Positions 8,754 through 16,228 of a stretch of DNA of 64,000 nucleotides are shown piece by piece. The position numbers were made by a program, and so were the translations under genes. Each line of letters opens with the position of its first letter. Position 1 is the first letter of the stretch. The DNA comes from Litorivita pollutaquae (GTDB lineage Bacteria > Pseudomonadota > Alphaproteobacteria > Rhodobacterales > Rhodobacteraceae). The stretch is taken from contig NZ_KZ826485.1 of assembly GCF_003205515.1 (NCBI RefSeq), positions 62,001 through 126,000 of the forward strand, in the 5' to 3' direction. The notes under the pieces were generated by a model that saw only the letters and a program-made list of their open reading frames with translations, was not told the origin of the DNA and did not search any database.

Positions 8754-8873
8754 TCAATCGTCCTTGCCCGCCGGATCGCCCGCGAACAGGACTTTATCTT
8801 TCAGGCGCATTTCAGCCTTGCGACTATGCGGATCGAAAGCATCACATGTGGCTTTGAGATCGTGCGCAGGCAT
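8754..8873 (-). CDS. Candidate 39-residue small protein
   Basis: An ATG at 8873 follows a strong Shine-Dalgarno (GGGAGGTG, 5 bases before the start) and opens a 39-codon frame rich in Lys and Asp (MPAHDLKATCD at the start, KDKVLFAGDP near the end). There is no membrane segment, and the family is not recognised. A hybrid FNR/NnrR-like palindrome lies about 50 bases upstream at 8923-8936, which fits a class II activated promoter. It lies between the dctM end and cbpA on the same strand and could be the first gene of the cbpA transcript. Support is the ribosome binding site and box only. Confidence 0.4.
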   Translation of the reverse strand: MPAHDLKATCDAFDPHSRKAEMRLKDKVLFAGDPAGKDD

Positions 8874-8922
8874 TTTGGCACCTCCCTTTGTGGTTGGATG
8901 CCACGTTTGCCGCACGGCAGGA

Positions 8923-8936
8923 TTGACGAAACGCAA
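8923..8936 (-). promoter_or_regulatory. Hybrid FNR/NnrR-like palindrome
   Basis: TTGAC-GAAA-CGCAA has an FNR-type left half and a right half like that of NnrR-type sites (TTGCG-N4-CGCAA). It lies 50 bases before the small ORF start at 8873 and could drive the small gene and cbpA-cbpM on the minus strand. The match is imperfect. Confidence 0.35.
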
Positions 8937-9045
8937 TTCGCGGATCGCCGCCAGCGCGCAAAGTGATAAGGCGACCTGGCGGGCCCAGGCCGAAACCGGG
9001 ACACAGCCAACAGAGAAAGTGACGCCGGCCCTATATCCCACCCCC

Positions 9046-10329
9046 CTACATGAGCGATGGCAGATACGTCACAATACCGGGGAACACGATAAGAAGTATG
9101 ATGAGCAAGGCATCCCCAAACAAGAACGGGGTGACGCCTCGAAAACCATCCTCGACTTTGGTGTTTGTTGCGCCGCAGGCCACGAACACATTCATCCCAA
9201 GGGGGGGCGATACCAAACCCATCTCGGCGGTTTTAGTGACAATGATCCCGAACCAGATCGGATCATATCCAAGCGACATCACCAGAGGAAAAATAAGGGG
9301 AAGCGTGAGGATTATGATCGCGATCTGGTCGATGAAAAATCCAAGCACCAGATACAGCAGGATGATGATAATCAGGATCCCCCAATTGGGCAGCGGAAGT
9401 TCAGAGACCCACAATATCAAAGTCTGCGGCACTTCGGTGATTGCCAAGAAGTAGCTGAACACCATGGCGCCGATCACGATGGCAAAAATCATTGATGTAG
9501 AGCCAAGCGTGGCACGGAAGGCTTCGACAAAACCGTTCCAGCGCAAGCCCCCGACAGCAATTGAAATGACCATGGCGCCTGTGGCACCGACGGCGGCAGC
9601 TTCGGTCGCCGTGATGGCCCCCGAATATATCCCCCCCAATACAAGCATGACCAAAGCCAATGCCGGCCATGTTTTTGGCAAGCTTTCCCAGCGCTCGGAC
9701 CATGCGTGGCGTTCGGTCGGAGGGGCAATGTCGGGATTGCGGCGCACCTGAATGATGATGGTAACGACATAGACCCCAGCGGTGAGCAAGCCCGGAAGAA
9801 CACCGGCCAAAAACAAGCGCCCGATCGAGGTTTCCGTGAGCACGCCATATAAGATCAACGGCAGGCTGGGCGGGATCATAATCGACAGCGTGCCGCCAAT
9901 AGCAATGACGCCAAGCGCGAAGCGATCACTGTAGCCGTATCGGCGCATTTCGGGCATGGAAATGCGCGACATTGCGGCCGCCGCCGCCGTGGACGAACCA
10001 GAGAGCACCGCAAACCCGACACTTGCTGCGATGGCTGCCAGCGCAAGACCACCGCGAATGTGACCCATCCACAAATAGCAGGCGCGATAGAGATCTCGCA
10101 CGACGGAGCCGCGCGCCAGAAGTTCGGCCATCAATATAAAGAGCGGGACGGTTGAAAGTAAAAAACTGGCGGCGGTGCGATAGGGCGTCGTTTGAAGAAC
10201 GCCCAGCATCGCCCCCGAACCGGCTTCGATATATAAGCCGACGGCGCCGCATAGGATCAAAGAAAACGCAATTGGCATCCCGATGACAATCAGCACAACC
10301 AACAGCAACATGATGATGAGGGCAATCAT
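9046..10329 (-). CDS. dctM: TRAP transporter large permease (DctM type)
   Basis: This is the large membrane subunit of a tripartite ATP-independent periplasmic transporter, which moves an organic acid inward using the sodium gradient. At 427 residues with about 12 hydrophobic helices it has full family length. Signatures include IGMPIAFSL near residue 20, SGSSTAAAAAMSRISMPEM near residue 110 and the C-terminal EMGLVSPPLGMNVFVACG. It overlaps the end of dctQ by 4 bases (ATGA) and is the last gene of the catabolic operon. The substrate cannot be read from the permease; neighbouring CoA-transferase and dehydrogenase genes point to a carboxylate degraded via CoA thioesters. Confidence 0.95.
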   Translation of the reverse strand: MIALIIMLLLVVLIVIGMPIAFSLILCGAVGLYIEAGSGAMLGVLQTTPYRTAASFLLSTVPLFILMAELLARGSVVRDLYRACYLWMGHIRGGLALAAIAASVGFAVLSGSSTAAAAAMSRISMPEMRRYGYSDRFALGVIAIGGTLSIMIPPSLPLILYGVLTETSIGRLFLAGVLPGLLTAGVYVVTIIIQVRRNPDIAPPTERHAWSERWESLPKTWPALALVMLVLGGIYSGAITATEAAAVGATGAMVISIAVGGLRWNGFVEAFRATLGSTSMIFAIVIGAMVFSYFLAITEVPQTLILWVSELPLPNWGILIIIILLYLVLGFFIDQIAIIILTLPLIFPLVMSLGYDPIWFGIIVTKTAEMGLVSPPLGMNVFVACGATNTKVEDGFRGVTPFLFGDALLIILLIVFPGIVTYLPSLM

Positions 10330-10871
10330 GTATCACCCCCGATGGCGGAATGTGTCGTGGCGCCGCCCCCGTCATCCTCCCCGTTGCGCGGGGCCAGTAA
10401 CGTATCGATCGCATCCACGCAGAGCCTCACGGTGAAAACCGCTGTCCCCAGCGCCACGATGAGCCACGAGGGGCCGGTCGGGATTGCGACCACACCGGTT
10501 GTCCAGCGATTCAAGGTGATATTCTTCCAACCGTTCTTTGCCGCAACATAGGCAACCAGAGCGAAAATGATGGCGGCCGACATCAGATAGGTAAATTCGA
10601 GAATGCGCGCCACCGAGATTGGCAATCGGTCGAGCACAAATTCAACCCGCACATGCGCACGCTTCCTCTGGGTATGGGCCAGACTTAAGAACACAATCGA
10701 CACCATCAGGTAAAATTCGCTGATTTCATAGACGCCGGAAATAGGAGCGTTCAGAAAATACCGTCCGCCTGCATCTCCGGCCACGAGGACCATAAGTATG
10801 AACAAGGCCAAGCCGCCTAGAATGAGCAGAACATTTTCAAAAGCCGCAAGGAAACGCTTTATGGTCTTCAT
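10326..10871 (-). CDS. dctQ: TRAP transporter small permease (DctQ type)
   Basis: This is the small four-helix subunit of the TRAP carrier and pairs with the large permease. The protein of 181 residues has hydrophobic helices near residues 13-33, 50-70, 90-112 and 133-155, with the conserved GGRYFLNAPISGVYEIS region between helices 1 and 2. The start at 10871 is preferred over an in-frame upstream start at 10928, since GGAG lies 8 bases ahead and the longer frame would run through the terminator hairpin after dctP. A Gly/Asp-rich tail (EDDGGGA) ends the protein. dctM follows with a 4-base overlap. Confidence 0.92.
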   Translation of the reverse strand: MKTIKRFLAAFENVLLILGGLALFILMVLVAGDAGGRYFLNAPISGVYEISEFYLMVSIVFLSLAHTQRKRAHVRVEFVLDRLPISVARILEFTYLMSAAIIFALVAYVAAKNGWKNITLNRWTTGVVAIPTGPSWLIVALGTAVFTVRLCVDAIDTLLAPRNGEDDGGGATTHSAIGGDT

Positions 10872-10891
10872 TTCTATTCTCCACCCGCCAC

Positions 10892-10920
10892 AAAAATGCC
10901 CGGTCACGGATGACCGGGCA
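10892..10920 (-). terminator. Intercistronic terminator between dctP and dctQ
   Basis: On the minus strand a perfect 10-bp stem (TGCCCGGTCA with its complement), a 4-base loop and a run of five T lie just after the dctP stop. The position suggests partial termination, raising dctP message over the membrane subunits. Confidence 0.8.
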
Positions 10921-10927
10921 GTGTTCA

Positions 10928-11947
10928 TTATTTGGTAGCCAGATCAGACCAACGGTCCAAGATTGCCTGTGCCGGCTTGCCTTGCTTCTCAAGGCTATCG
11001 ACCCATGCCTGGCGCACTTCGCTCAGCTTGCTGTTCCATTGCTGCAACTGCGCCTGTTCAATCTGGTACACCCCACCACCGTTGTCTTCGAGGCCCTTGG
11101 TGAATTCGGAAATCCGGTCTTTGTCGGCTTGTACAACCGCAGGGATGACTTCTCTGGCCGCTTCGACAAGCGCGGTCTGGATGTCTTCCGGCAGCGTGTT
11201 CCAAACATCCTCATTGATCACGTAAAGCGCGGGAAAAAGGCCAAGGTTCATATTGTCCGTGGCGTATTTGATTTGCTCTTGCAATTTATAGCCAGCCGCC
11301 GTCGGAAGGTTGAAAAGGGTTCCGTCCACGGTACCGCGCTGCAAAGCCGGGTACAAATCGGGTGCGGGGATCGCGACAGGCACCGCGCCAAGCGCTTCGA
11401 CACTGCGTTCCTGTACCCCGCCGGAAGAACGCAACTTGATGCCCTCAAGTTGTTCGACTGTCTCCAATTTATCGCCCCGGCTCATCACTTGATACGGGGC
11501 GGTCACCAACGATCGAATGGCCCGAACGCCCAGCGGCAGAATTTCAATGTCGTTAAGCTCGCTTAAAACAAGTTCGTTAAACGCATCATTGAGCGCTTGT
11601 TGGTCTGTGATATTGCCTATCAAGGGCAACGCGATCACTGTCGACAACGGCAGGCGGTCGGACAAATAAAGCGGCGGCGCATAAACGATATCGGCAAGTC
11701 CATTTTGTGCCGCGTCCAGCAAGTCCGCCGATTTCGCCAGTTGTTCGGCAGGGAAGTATTTGAACGCGATGCGCCCATTGGTTTTTTCTTCCACCAAGTC
11801 CAACCAATCCTGAGTGTTTTTTGAATACTGGTGTGTTGTTGGGAAACTGTCGGCAACGCGCAGGGTAAACTCCTGTGCGACGGCCGAGCTTGCGATCATA
11901 GGAAGGGCCAACGCGACCAATCCTGCAATTATTCCAGTTCTTTTCAT
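10928..11947 (-). CDS. dctP: TRAP transporter substrate-binding protein (DctP family)
   Basis: This periplasmic solute receptor delivers the substrate to the DctQM membrane complex. A Sec signal peptide occupies residues 1-25 (hydrophobic core GLVALALPMIASSAVAQ), followed by the DctP fold of about 315 residues. Typical features are FTLRVADSFP after the signal, the ligand-contact region around RSLVTAPYQV, and LRSSGGVQERSVEALGAVPV with the Arg that usually binds the carboxylate. It starts 24 bases after the enoyl-CoA hydratase gene in the same operon and is followed by an intrinsic terminator. The ligand is unknown. Confidence 0.93.
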   Translation of the reverse strand: MKRTGIIAGLVALALPMIASSAVAQEFTLRVADSFPTTHQYSKNTQDWLDLVEEKTNGRIAFKYFPAEQLAKSADLLDAAQNGLADIVYAPPLYLSDRLPLSTVIALPLIGNITDQQALNDAFNELVLSELNDIEILPLGVRAIRSLVTAPYQVMSRGDKLETVEQLEGIKLRSSGGVQERSVEALGAVPVAIPAPDLYPALQRGTVDGTLFNLPTAAGYKLQEQIKYATDNMNLGLFPALYVINEDVWNTLPEDIQTALVEAAREVIPAVVQADKDRISEFTKGLEDNGGGVYQIEQAQLQQWNSKLSEVRQAWVDSLEKQGKPAQAILDRWSDLATK

Positions 11948-11971
11948 TTCTCTCTCCCTAGTTGTTTTCTG

Positions 11972-12745
11972 TCACTCTCGCCTTTCAACGAAGCGCGCGA
12001 CAGCCTCTCGATGGTCTTCTCCCAATGTCACGATGGCATAATGGGATGAGATCATATCCAGATGGGTCCGCAGGTCACTCCTCATCCCCGCGAGCACGGC
12101 GCGTTTTATCATGCGGACGGATTGTTGTGGGGATGCAGCAATCTTACGGGCCAACGCATCGGTCACATCCATCAAATCCGCATCATCGACGACTCGGTTG
12201 ACCATGCCGATATCTTCGGCCTGTTCGGCGGACAGAAATTCAGCAGTCCAGAAAAGCTCAAGCGCCTTGGCTGTGCCAACCAACCGTGGCAAGAACCATG
12301 CCCCGCCTGCACCGGGCACGATGCCGACTTTGGTGTAGGTTTCGCCAAACGTGGCAGAGCGCGCCGCAATACGCAGGTCGCACATCAGAGCCAGATCGAG
12401 ACCGGCGCCAGCGGCAGCACCGTTCATCGCGGCAATGACGGGTTTGTCCATGTCTTCCAATGCAAGAGGGATGCGTTGAACGCGATCAAACAGTTCGGCT
12501 TTGCGCTGGGCCGCTGTCTGGTCCATCCGGTCCATCATTTCGACAATATCGCCGCCCGCGCAGAACGCGTCGCCCGCGCCGGTAATCACCACGACCTTAA
12601 CCTTCGGGTTTTTCTTTGAATCCTCTAACGCAGCGTGCCACGCGGCGATCATGTCAAAGGTAAAAGCATTCCGGCGCTCGGGACGGTTCAAGGTGATCCG
12701 CGCGATCCCGTCCTCATCAATGGTGAATGTTAGATCTTCTTGCAT
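11972..12745 (-). CDS. Enoyl-CoA hydratase/isomerase family protein
   Basis: This 257-residue crotonase-fold enzyme probably hydrates the 2-enoyl-CoA made by the adjacent dehydrogenases. The oxyanion-hole regions DAFCAGGDI (near residue 65) and NGAAAGAGLDLA (near 105) are clear. The first catalytic Glu of rat enoyl-CoA hydratase is Asp here (GLDLA). At the second Glu position the motif reads FGETYTKVG, so Tyr or the nearby Glu takes that place. Hydration, isomerisation or a CaiD-like activity are all possible. It overlaps the CoA-transferase gene by one base and belongs to the same operon. Confidence 0.9.
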   Translation of the reverse strand: MQEDLTFTIDEDGIARITLNRPERRNAFTFDMIAAWHAALEDSKKNPKVKVVVITGAGDAFCAGGDIVEMMDRMDQTAAQRKAELFDRVQRIPLALEDMDKPVIAAMNGAAAGAGLDLALMCDLRIAARSATFGETYTKVGIVPGAGGAWFLPRLVGTAKALELFWTAEFLSAEQAEDIGMVNRVVDDADLMDVTDALARKIAASPQQSVRMIKRAVLAGMRSDLRTHLDMISSHYAIVTLGEDHREAVARFVERRE

Positions 12746-13947
12746 CAGCTTTTCTCCGCTGCACGGGCGGGATCAATGACCGGCCCCATTCCGATTTCGG
12801 TCAGTATCTCATTGGTATGCTGGCCAAGTTTGGGGGCGTGCCGCCTGACCGAAAACTCCGATCCGCTGAATTTGACGGGGCTGCGAATAACCTTGTAGCG
12901 GCCTTCCGTCGGATGCGTAGCGCCCTGAAACAAGTTCACGGCTTTGACGTGGGGATCCTCCACGATGTCTTCGAAGGACAAAACCGGCATACACGGGATG
13001 CTATGGGTATCGCAAAACGACACCCACTCGGCGGTGCTATGCGCACAGGCGTGATGTTCGATCATAGCATAAAGGTCGTCGATATTTTGCACGCGGGTGC
13101 TCAGCGTGCTGTACTTCGGATTGGTGGCCAATTCGGGGCAACCGACAAAATCATAGAAATCCCGCCAATTCTGATCGCTGTACGGCAGGATACAGCAATG
13201 ACCATCCGAGGTGCGGAACGGTTTGCGGGTTTTACTGAGCATTCGTGAATATCCGGGTTTCCCGAGGCTCGGCTCGAACATAGATCCGGCCATATGTTCA
13301 ATCATCATAAACTCGATTGAGGTTTCGAACATCGGGACTTCGATGTCTTGTCCACCCGCGCCTTTTTCACGCGCGAAGAGGGCCGCCAAGATGCCATAGG
13401 CGATTGCCTGCCCCCCCAATTTGTCGCAAAGGACAGTCGGCAGGAACGCGGGTTCACCATTTGCGCTGAGCCGCGACGAGATCGAGGCGATACCGGAACC
13501 CGCCTGTATAATATCGTCATAGGCGGCTTTGTCAGCATAAGGCCCATCCACGGAAAACCCGTATGCGCCACAATAGATAATGTCGGGGTTCAGGCTTCTG
13601 ACCCGTTCGGATGCATAACCCAATCGCGCGATCGCCTTGGGCCGCAACGCATGTACAAACACATCGGCACCCTCAAGAAGCCGGTCCAACGCCGCACGCC
13701 CGTCAGCGGATTTTAAATCCAGAACGATTGATCTTTTGTTGCGGTTGAGATGCAGGAAAGCCCCTGACATATCCTCGGACCGCGCAGGAGGAAATCCGCG
13801 TACGCTGTCTCCATCAGCACTTTCAATTTTGACAACATCTGCCCCCATATCTGCAAGAATATGGGTCGCGAATGGCCCCATGATCACATTGGTCAAATCG
13901 ATCACGCGCACACCGCTTAAAGGGCCCGGATTGGACGTATTGGTCAT
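12745..13947 (-). CDS. CaiB/BaiF family (class III) CoA-transferase
   Basis: This enzyme transfers CoA from a donor thioester to the carboxylate substrate, probably the activation step of the pathway. The 400-residue protein has the family start GVRVIDLTNVIMGPF and the ADMGADVVKIE motif. The catalytic Asp is expected in the LDLKSADGRAAL to CGAYGFSVDGPYADK region. The start at 13947 is used because the family N-terminus begins here and it overlaps the upstream dehydrogenase stop by 4 bases (ATGA); a longer in-frame extension adds unrelated Arg-rich sequence. No acyl-CoA ligase is present in the cluster, so CoA transfer is the likely entry. Confidence 0.93.
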   Translation of the reverse strand: MTNTSNPGPLSGVRVIDLTNVIMGPFATHILADMGADVVKIESADGDSVRGFPPARSEDMSGAFLHLNRNKRSIVLDLKSADGRAALDRLLEGADVFVHALRPKAIARLGYASERVRSLNPDIIYCGAYGFSVDGPYADKAAYDDIIQAGSGIASISSRLSANGEPAFLPTVLCDKLGGQAIAYGILAALFAREKGAGGQDIEVPMFETSIEFMMIEHMAGSMFEPSLGKPGYSRMLSKTRKPFRTSDGHCCILPYSDQNWRDFYDFVGCPELATNPKYSTLSTRVQNIDDLYAMIEHHACAHSTAEWVSFCDTHSIPCMPVLSFEDIVEDPHVKAVNLFQGATHPTEGRYKVIRSPVKFSGSEFSVRRHAPKLGQHTNEILTEIGMGPVIDPARAAEKS

Positions 13948-14942
13948 GCAACAGCTCCTTGGGTCACGGAAATAATCCTGTCCCAAAGGGCCGCGCCGCC
14001 GTCCCGACACACCTTGCGGCCGATGTATTCCTGCCAGACGGCATCGCTGCCGAATTCGTCTCGCCAAGACCACAGTCGCCGCGAAAAGAAATTGAGATCG
14101 TGTTCTTTAGTAAAGCCAATGGCGCCGTGAACCTGATGCGCGATCTCGCTTAGTTTTCCTGCGGCCTCTCCTGTACGCGATTTCGCAAGTGCGGCACAGA
14201 TGGTGAAGTCAGGCCCACCCCAAGCTTCAGCGGCATTGTCCACAAGAGCACCTGCTGCGGCAAGTTCGCCTGCGGCGTCAGCAAGCATATGCTGCACCGC
14301 CTGAAATTTGGAAATTGGCCGGCCGAACTGCTCGCGATCCCGTGCGTAGGCAATCGACATCTCAAGGGCGCGTTGCATTGCGCCGCGCATTTGGGCAGCG
14401 CGCACCAAGGCACCGAGGCTGTCGAGATTTCCATCCTCGAGCCAAGGGGCCGGATCATGTGGCGCGCCATTTGCCACCAAAAGCGCATCGCGAGGCTCCC
14501 CTGCCAGATTGTTCCCGCGCTGCGATGTGATGGAAGAGGCGGGGGCCAGCAGCCACTTGCCATCCCGCGCAACAAGCACATGATCGGCGTCTGCGCCGTA
14601 GGCCACCTTAGGGTGTTTTCCGCCCGCACCGCCGGAGAGCGTCGCGGGACCGGCCAAGGGCGTATTCAACGCCCCGGAAACCACCATCGTTTCGCCAAAA
14701 GGCAAGGGTAGCCCAAAATAGCTGGCTGCGGTGATCAGTTGGAATGCGAGAACCGGATTCAATCCAATGCCGCCATTGGACTCTGACACCAGAGCAAGAC
14801 AAAATCCGGACTTTTCAACAACCGCCCAGAGATCGCGAAACATGCTCTGACCATCGGCTTTTTCAAGCAGATCGCGATCAACGTGCGTCTCAAGAAGTTT
14901 TTCGAATTGCCCCTGTATGACCTCTCCGAAGTTTTCCTTCAT
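13944..14942 (-). CDS. Acyl-CoA dehydrogenase, smaller partner
   Basis: This shorter acyl-CoA dehydrogenase family protein has 332 residues. The N-terminal helical domain begins with MKENFGEVIQGQFEK, the middle beta domain is reduced, and the C-terminal helical domain contains AYARDREQFGRPISKFQAVQ (flavin contact region) and QVHGAIGFTKEHDL. The ATG at 14942 has GGAG 8 bases upstream and is chosen over a TTG at 14966 that overlaps the preceding stop. Paired large and small dehydrogenase genes often encode heterotetramers, as in pimelate and steroid side-chain degradation. The shortened beta domain suggests that it may not work alone; this is inference. Confidence 0.88.
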   Translation of the reverse strand: MKENFGEVIQGQFEKLLETHVDRDLLEKADGQSMFRDLWAVVEKSGFCLALVSESNGGIGLNPVLAFQLITAASYFGLPLPFGETMVVSGALNTPLAGPATLSGGAGGKHPKVAYGADADHVLVARDGKWLLAPASSITSQRGNNLAGEPRDALLVANGAPHDPAPWLEDGNLDSLGALVRAAQMRGAMQRALEMSIAYARDREQFGRPISKFQAVQHMLADAAGELAAAGALVDNAAEAWGGPDFTICAALAKSRTGEAAGKLSEIAHQVHGAIGFTKEHDLNFFSRRLWSWRDEFGSDAVWQEYIGRKVCRDGGAALWDRIISVTQGAVA

Positions 14943-14962
14943 CTCTACGTCTCCAGATAGTT

Positions 14963-16111
14963 TCAACGCAACCCGAGCCCGCGTGCGATCATGCTTTTGA
15001 GGATTTCACGCGTGCCGCCGCGTAGCGTGAAGGAGGGCGCGCGCAGGACCGTGTCCGCCATCGCTTCGGCGAAATCATCGTGCGCGATTTGACTTGGCTC
15101 CACCGGCACCAGCTTGCGGACGATTTCGGGAACCGAGCGTTCGAAAGCGGTGCCGAGCTCTTTAACCATCGCGGCCTGAACGGCGGGTTGCGCGCCTTGA
15201 TCCAGCATTCCGGCAATCGACGCGGACATTTTGCGCAAACTTGCAAGCCTGCTGACCATTGCGCCGATTTCAATCGAAGCGCAACGATCAGGCGTGGGGC
15301 CGACTTGATCGACCAGCTCACGAAACAGCTGATAGTCGGATAGGAACCTGTCCGGCCCTGAGCGCTCGAACGCCAGTTCGCCGGTCACCAGATTCCAGCC
15401 CTCCCCCACCTCGCCCACGATCATGTCATCCGGGACGAAACAGTCATCAAAGAACACTTCATTGAATTCATGGTTGCCCGCCAGATCATGGATCGCACGC
15501 GGAGAAATCCCGTCTGACGTCATATCCACGACAAATTGCGTCAGGCCCTCGTGCCTGCTTTCGCCGCGATCCCCGGTTCTCGCGAGGACAATCAGATAGT
15601 CCACGCGGTGCGCGTTGCTCGTCCAGATTTTCTGCCCTGTGATCGCATATCCGCCATCGACTTTGACGGCTTTGGTTTTGACCGAAGCAAGATCAGAGCC
15701 GGAATTTGGCTCGCTCATACCAATGCCGAAGAAACTTGTTCCCGCTGCAAGCTGTGGCAGAATTTTGGTTTTTGCCTCATCAGACCCGTATTTAAGCAAC
15801 TGGGGGCCGGACTGCCGGTCCGCAGCCCAATGGGCGCCACACGGAGCGCCTGCTGCCAGAAGCTCTTCGGTGATAGCGAAACGGGTCAATGTGGATGCCC
15901 CGCGGCCGCCGTATTGTTCGGGCCAGGTTACGCCGATAAACCCGGCGGCACCTAACCTTTGACTGAACCCTGCGTCGAAAGAGCTCCACGAGCAACGATG
16001 GGGCTCGAATCTTTTTTCGGCAATCTCGCGCTGTAAAAACTCGCGGATTTCAAGACGCTCTATCTCCGCTACTTTCGGCAGCGCGACGGACTGAAATTCG
16101 AACACTGACAT
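14963..16111 (-). CDS. Acyl-CoA dehydrogenase, larger partner
   Basis: This flavoprotein of 382 residues should desaturate the acyl-CoA substrate and pass electrons to electron-transferring flavoprotein. The conserved segments WPEQYGGRGAS, GIGMSEPNSGSDLASVKTKA and GYAITGQKIWTSNAH are present. The C-terminal region reads RGGTREIL where medium-chain enzymes have YEGT, so the MCAD-type catalytic Glu is a Gly. The base must then lie elsewhere, as in other heteromeric dehydrogenases, or be absent. It is the first gene of the minus-strand operon, transcribed away from the IclR gene, with the smaller dehydrogenase starting 20 bases after its stop. Confidence 0.93.
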   Translation of the reverse strand: MSVFEFQSVALPKVAEIERLEIREFLQREIAEKRFEPHRCSWSSFDAGFSQRLGAAGFIGVTWPEQYGGRGASTLTRFAITEELLAAGAPCGAHWAADRQSGPQLLKYGSDEAKTKILPQLAAGTSFFGIGMSEPNSGSDLASVKTKAVKVDGGYAITGQKIWTSNAHRVDYLIVLARTGDRGESRHEGLTQFVVDMTSDGISPRAIHDLAGNHEFNEVFFDDCFVPDDMIVGEVGEGWNLVTGELAFERSGPDRFLSDYQLFRELVDQVGPTPDRCASIEIGAMVSRLASLRKMSASIAGMLDQGAQPAVQAAMVKELGTAFERSVPEIVRKLVPVEPSQIAHDDFAEAMADTVLRAPSFTLRGGTREILKSMIARGLGLR

Positions 16112-16169
16112 CTACGATCCCCCCCGGTCGAGCTTGACGTTTGATTGAGGTAACGATGGATCGCGCGCA

Positions 16170-16198
16170 TTGACAATGTAAATCACATATCCGATACA
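16170..16198 (+). promoter_or_regulatory. Candidate sigma-70 promoter for the IclR gene
   Basis: TTGACA (16170-16175) is followed after 17 bases by GATACA (16193-16198), about 30 bases before the regulator's ATG. The -35 is perfect and the -10 is weak. It lies in the divergent region, so the regulator probably controls both directions. Confidence 0.45.
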
Positions 16199-16202
16199 AC
16201 AA

Positions 16203-16216
16203 ATCATATATATGAT
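16203..16216. promoter_or_regulatory. Palindromic candidate IclR operator
   Basis: A perfect 14-base palindrome ATCATATATATGAT lies just downstream of the candidate -10 and 12 bases before the IclR start. A related ATCACATATCCGAT copy lies about 20 bases upstream. The position fits autorepression and control of the divergent catabolic operon. Confidence 0.5.
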
Positions 16217-16228
16217 GCGAGACATGGA

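Noticed and set aside
8022-8966. Plus-strand open frame of about 314 codons opposite cbpA
   Set aside because: cbpA on the other strand is an unmistakable J-domain protein, and this frame shows no family features.
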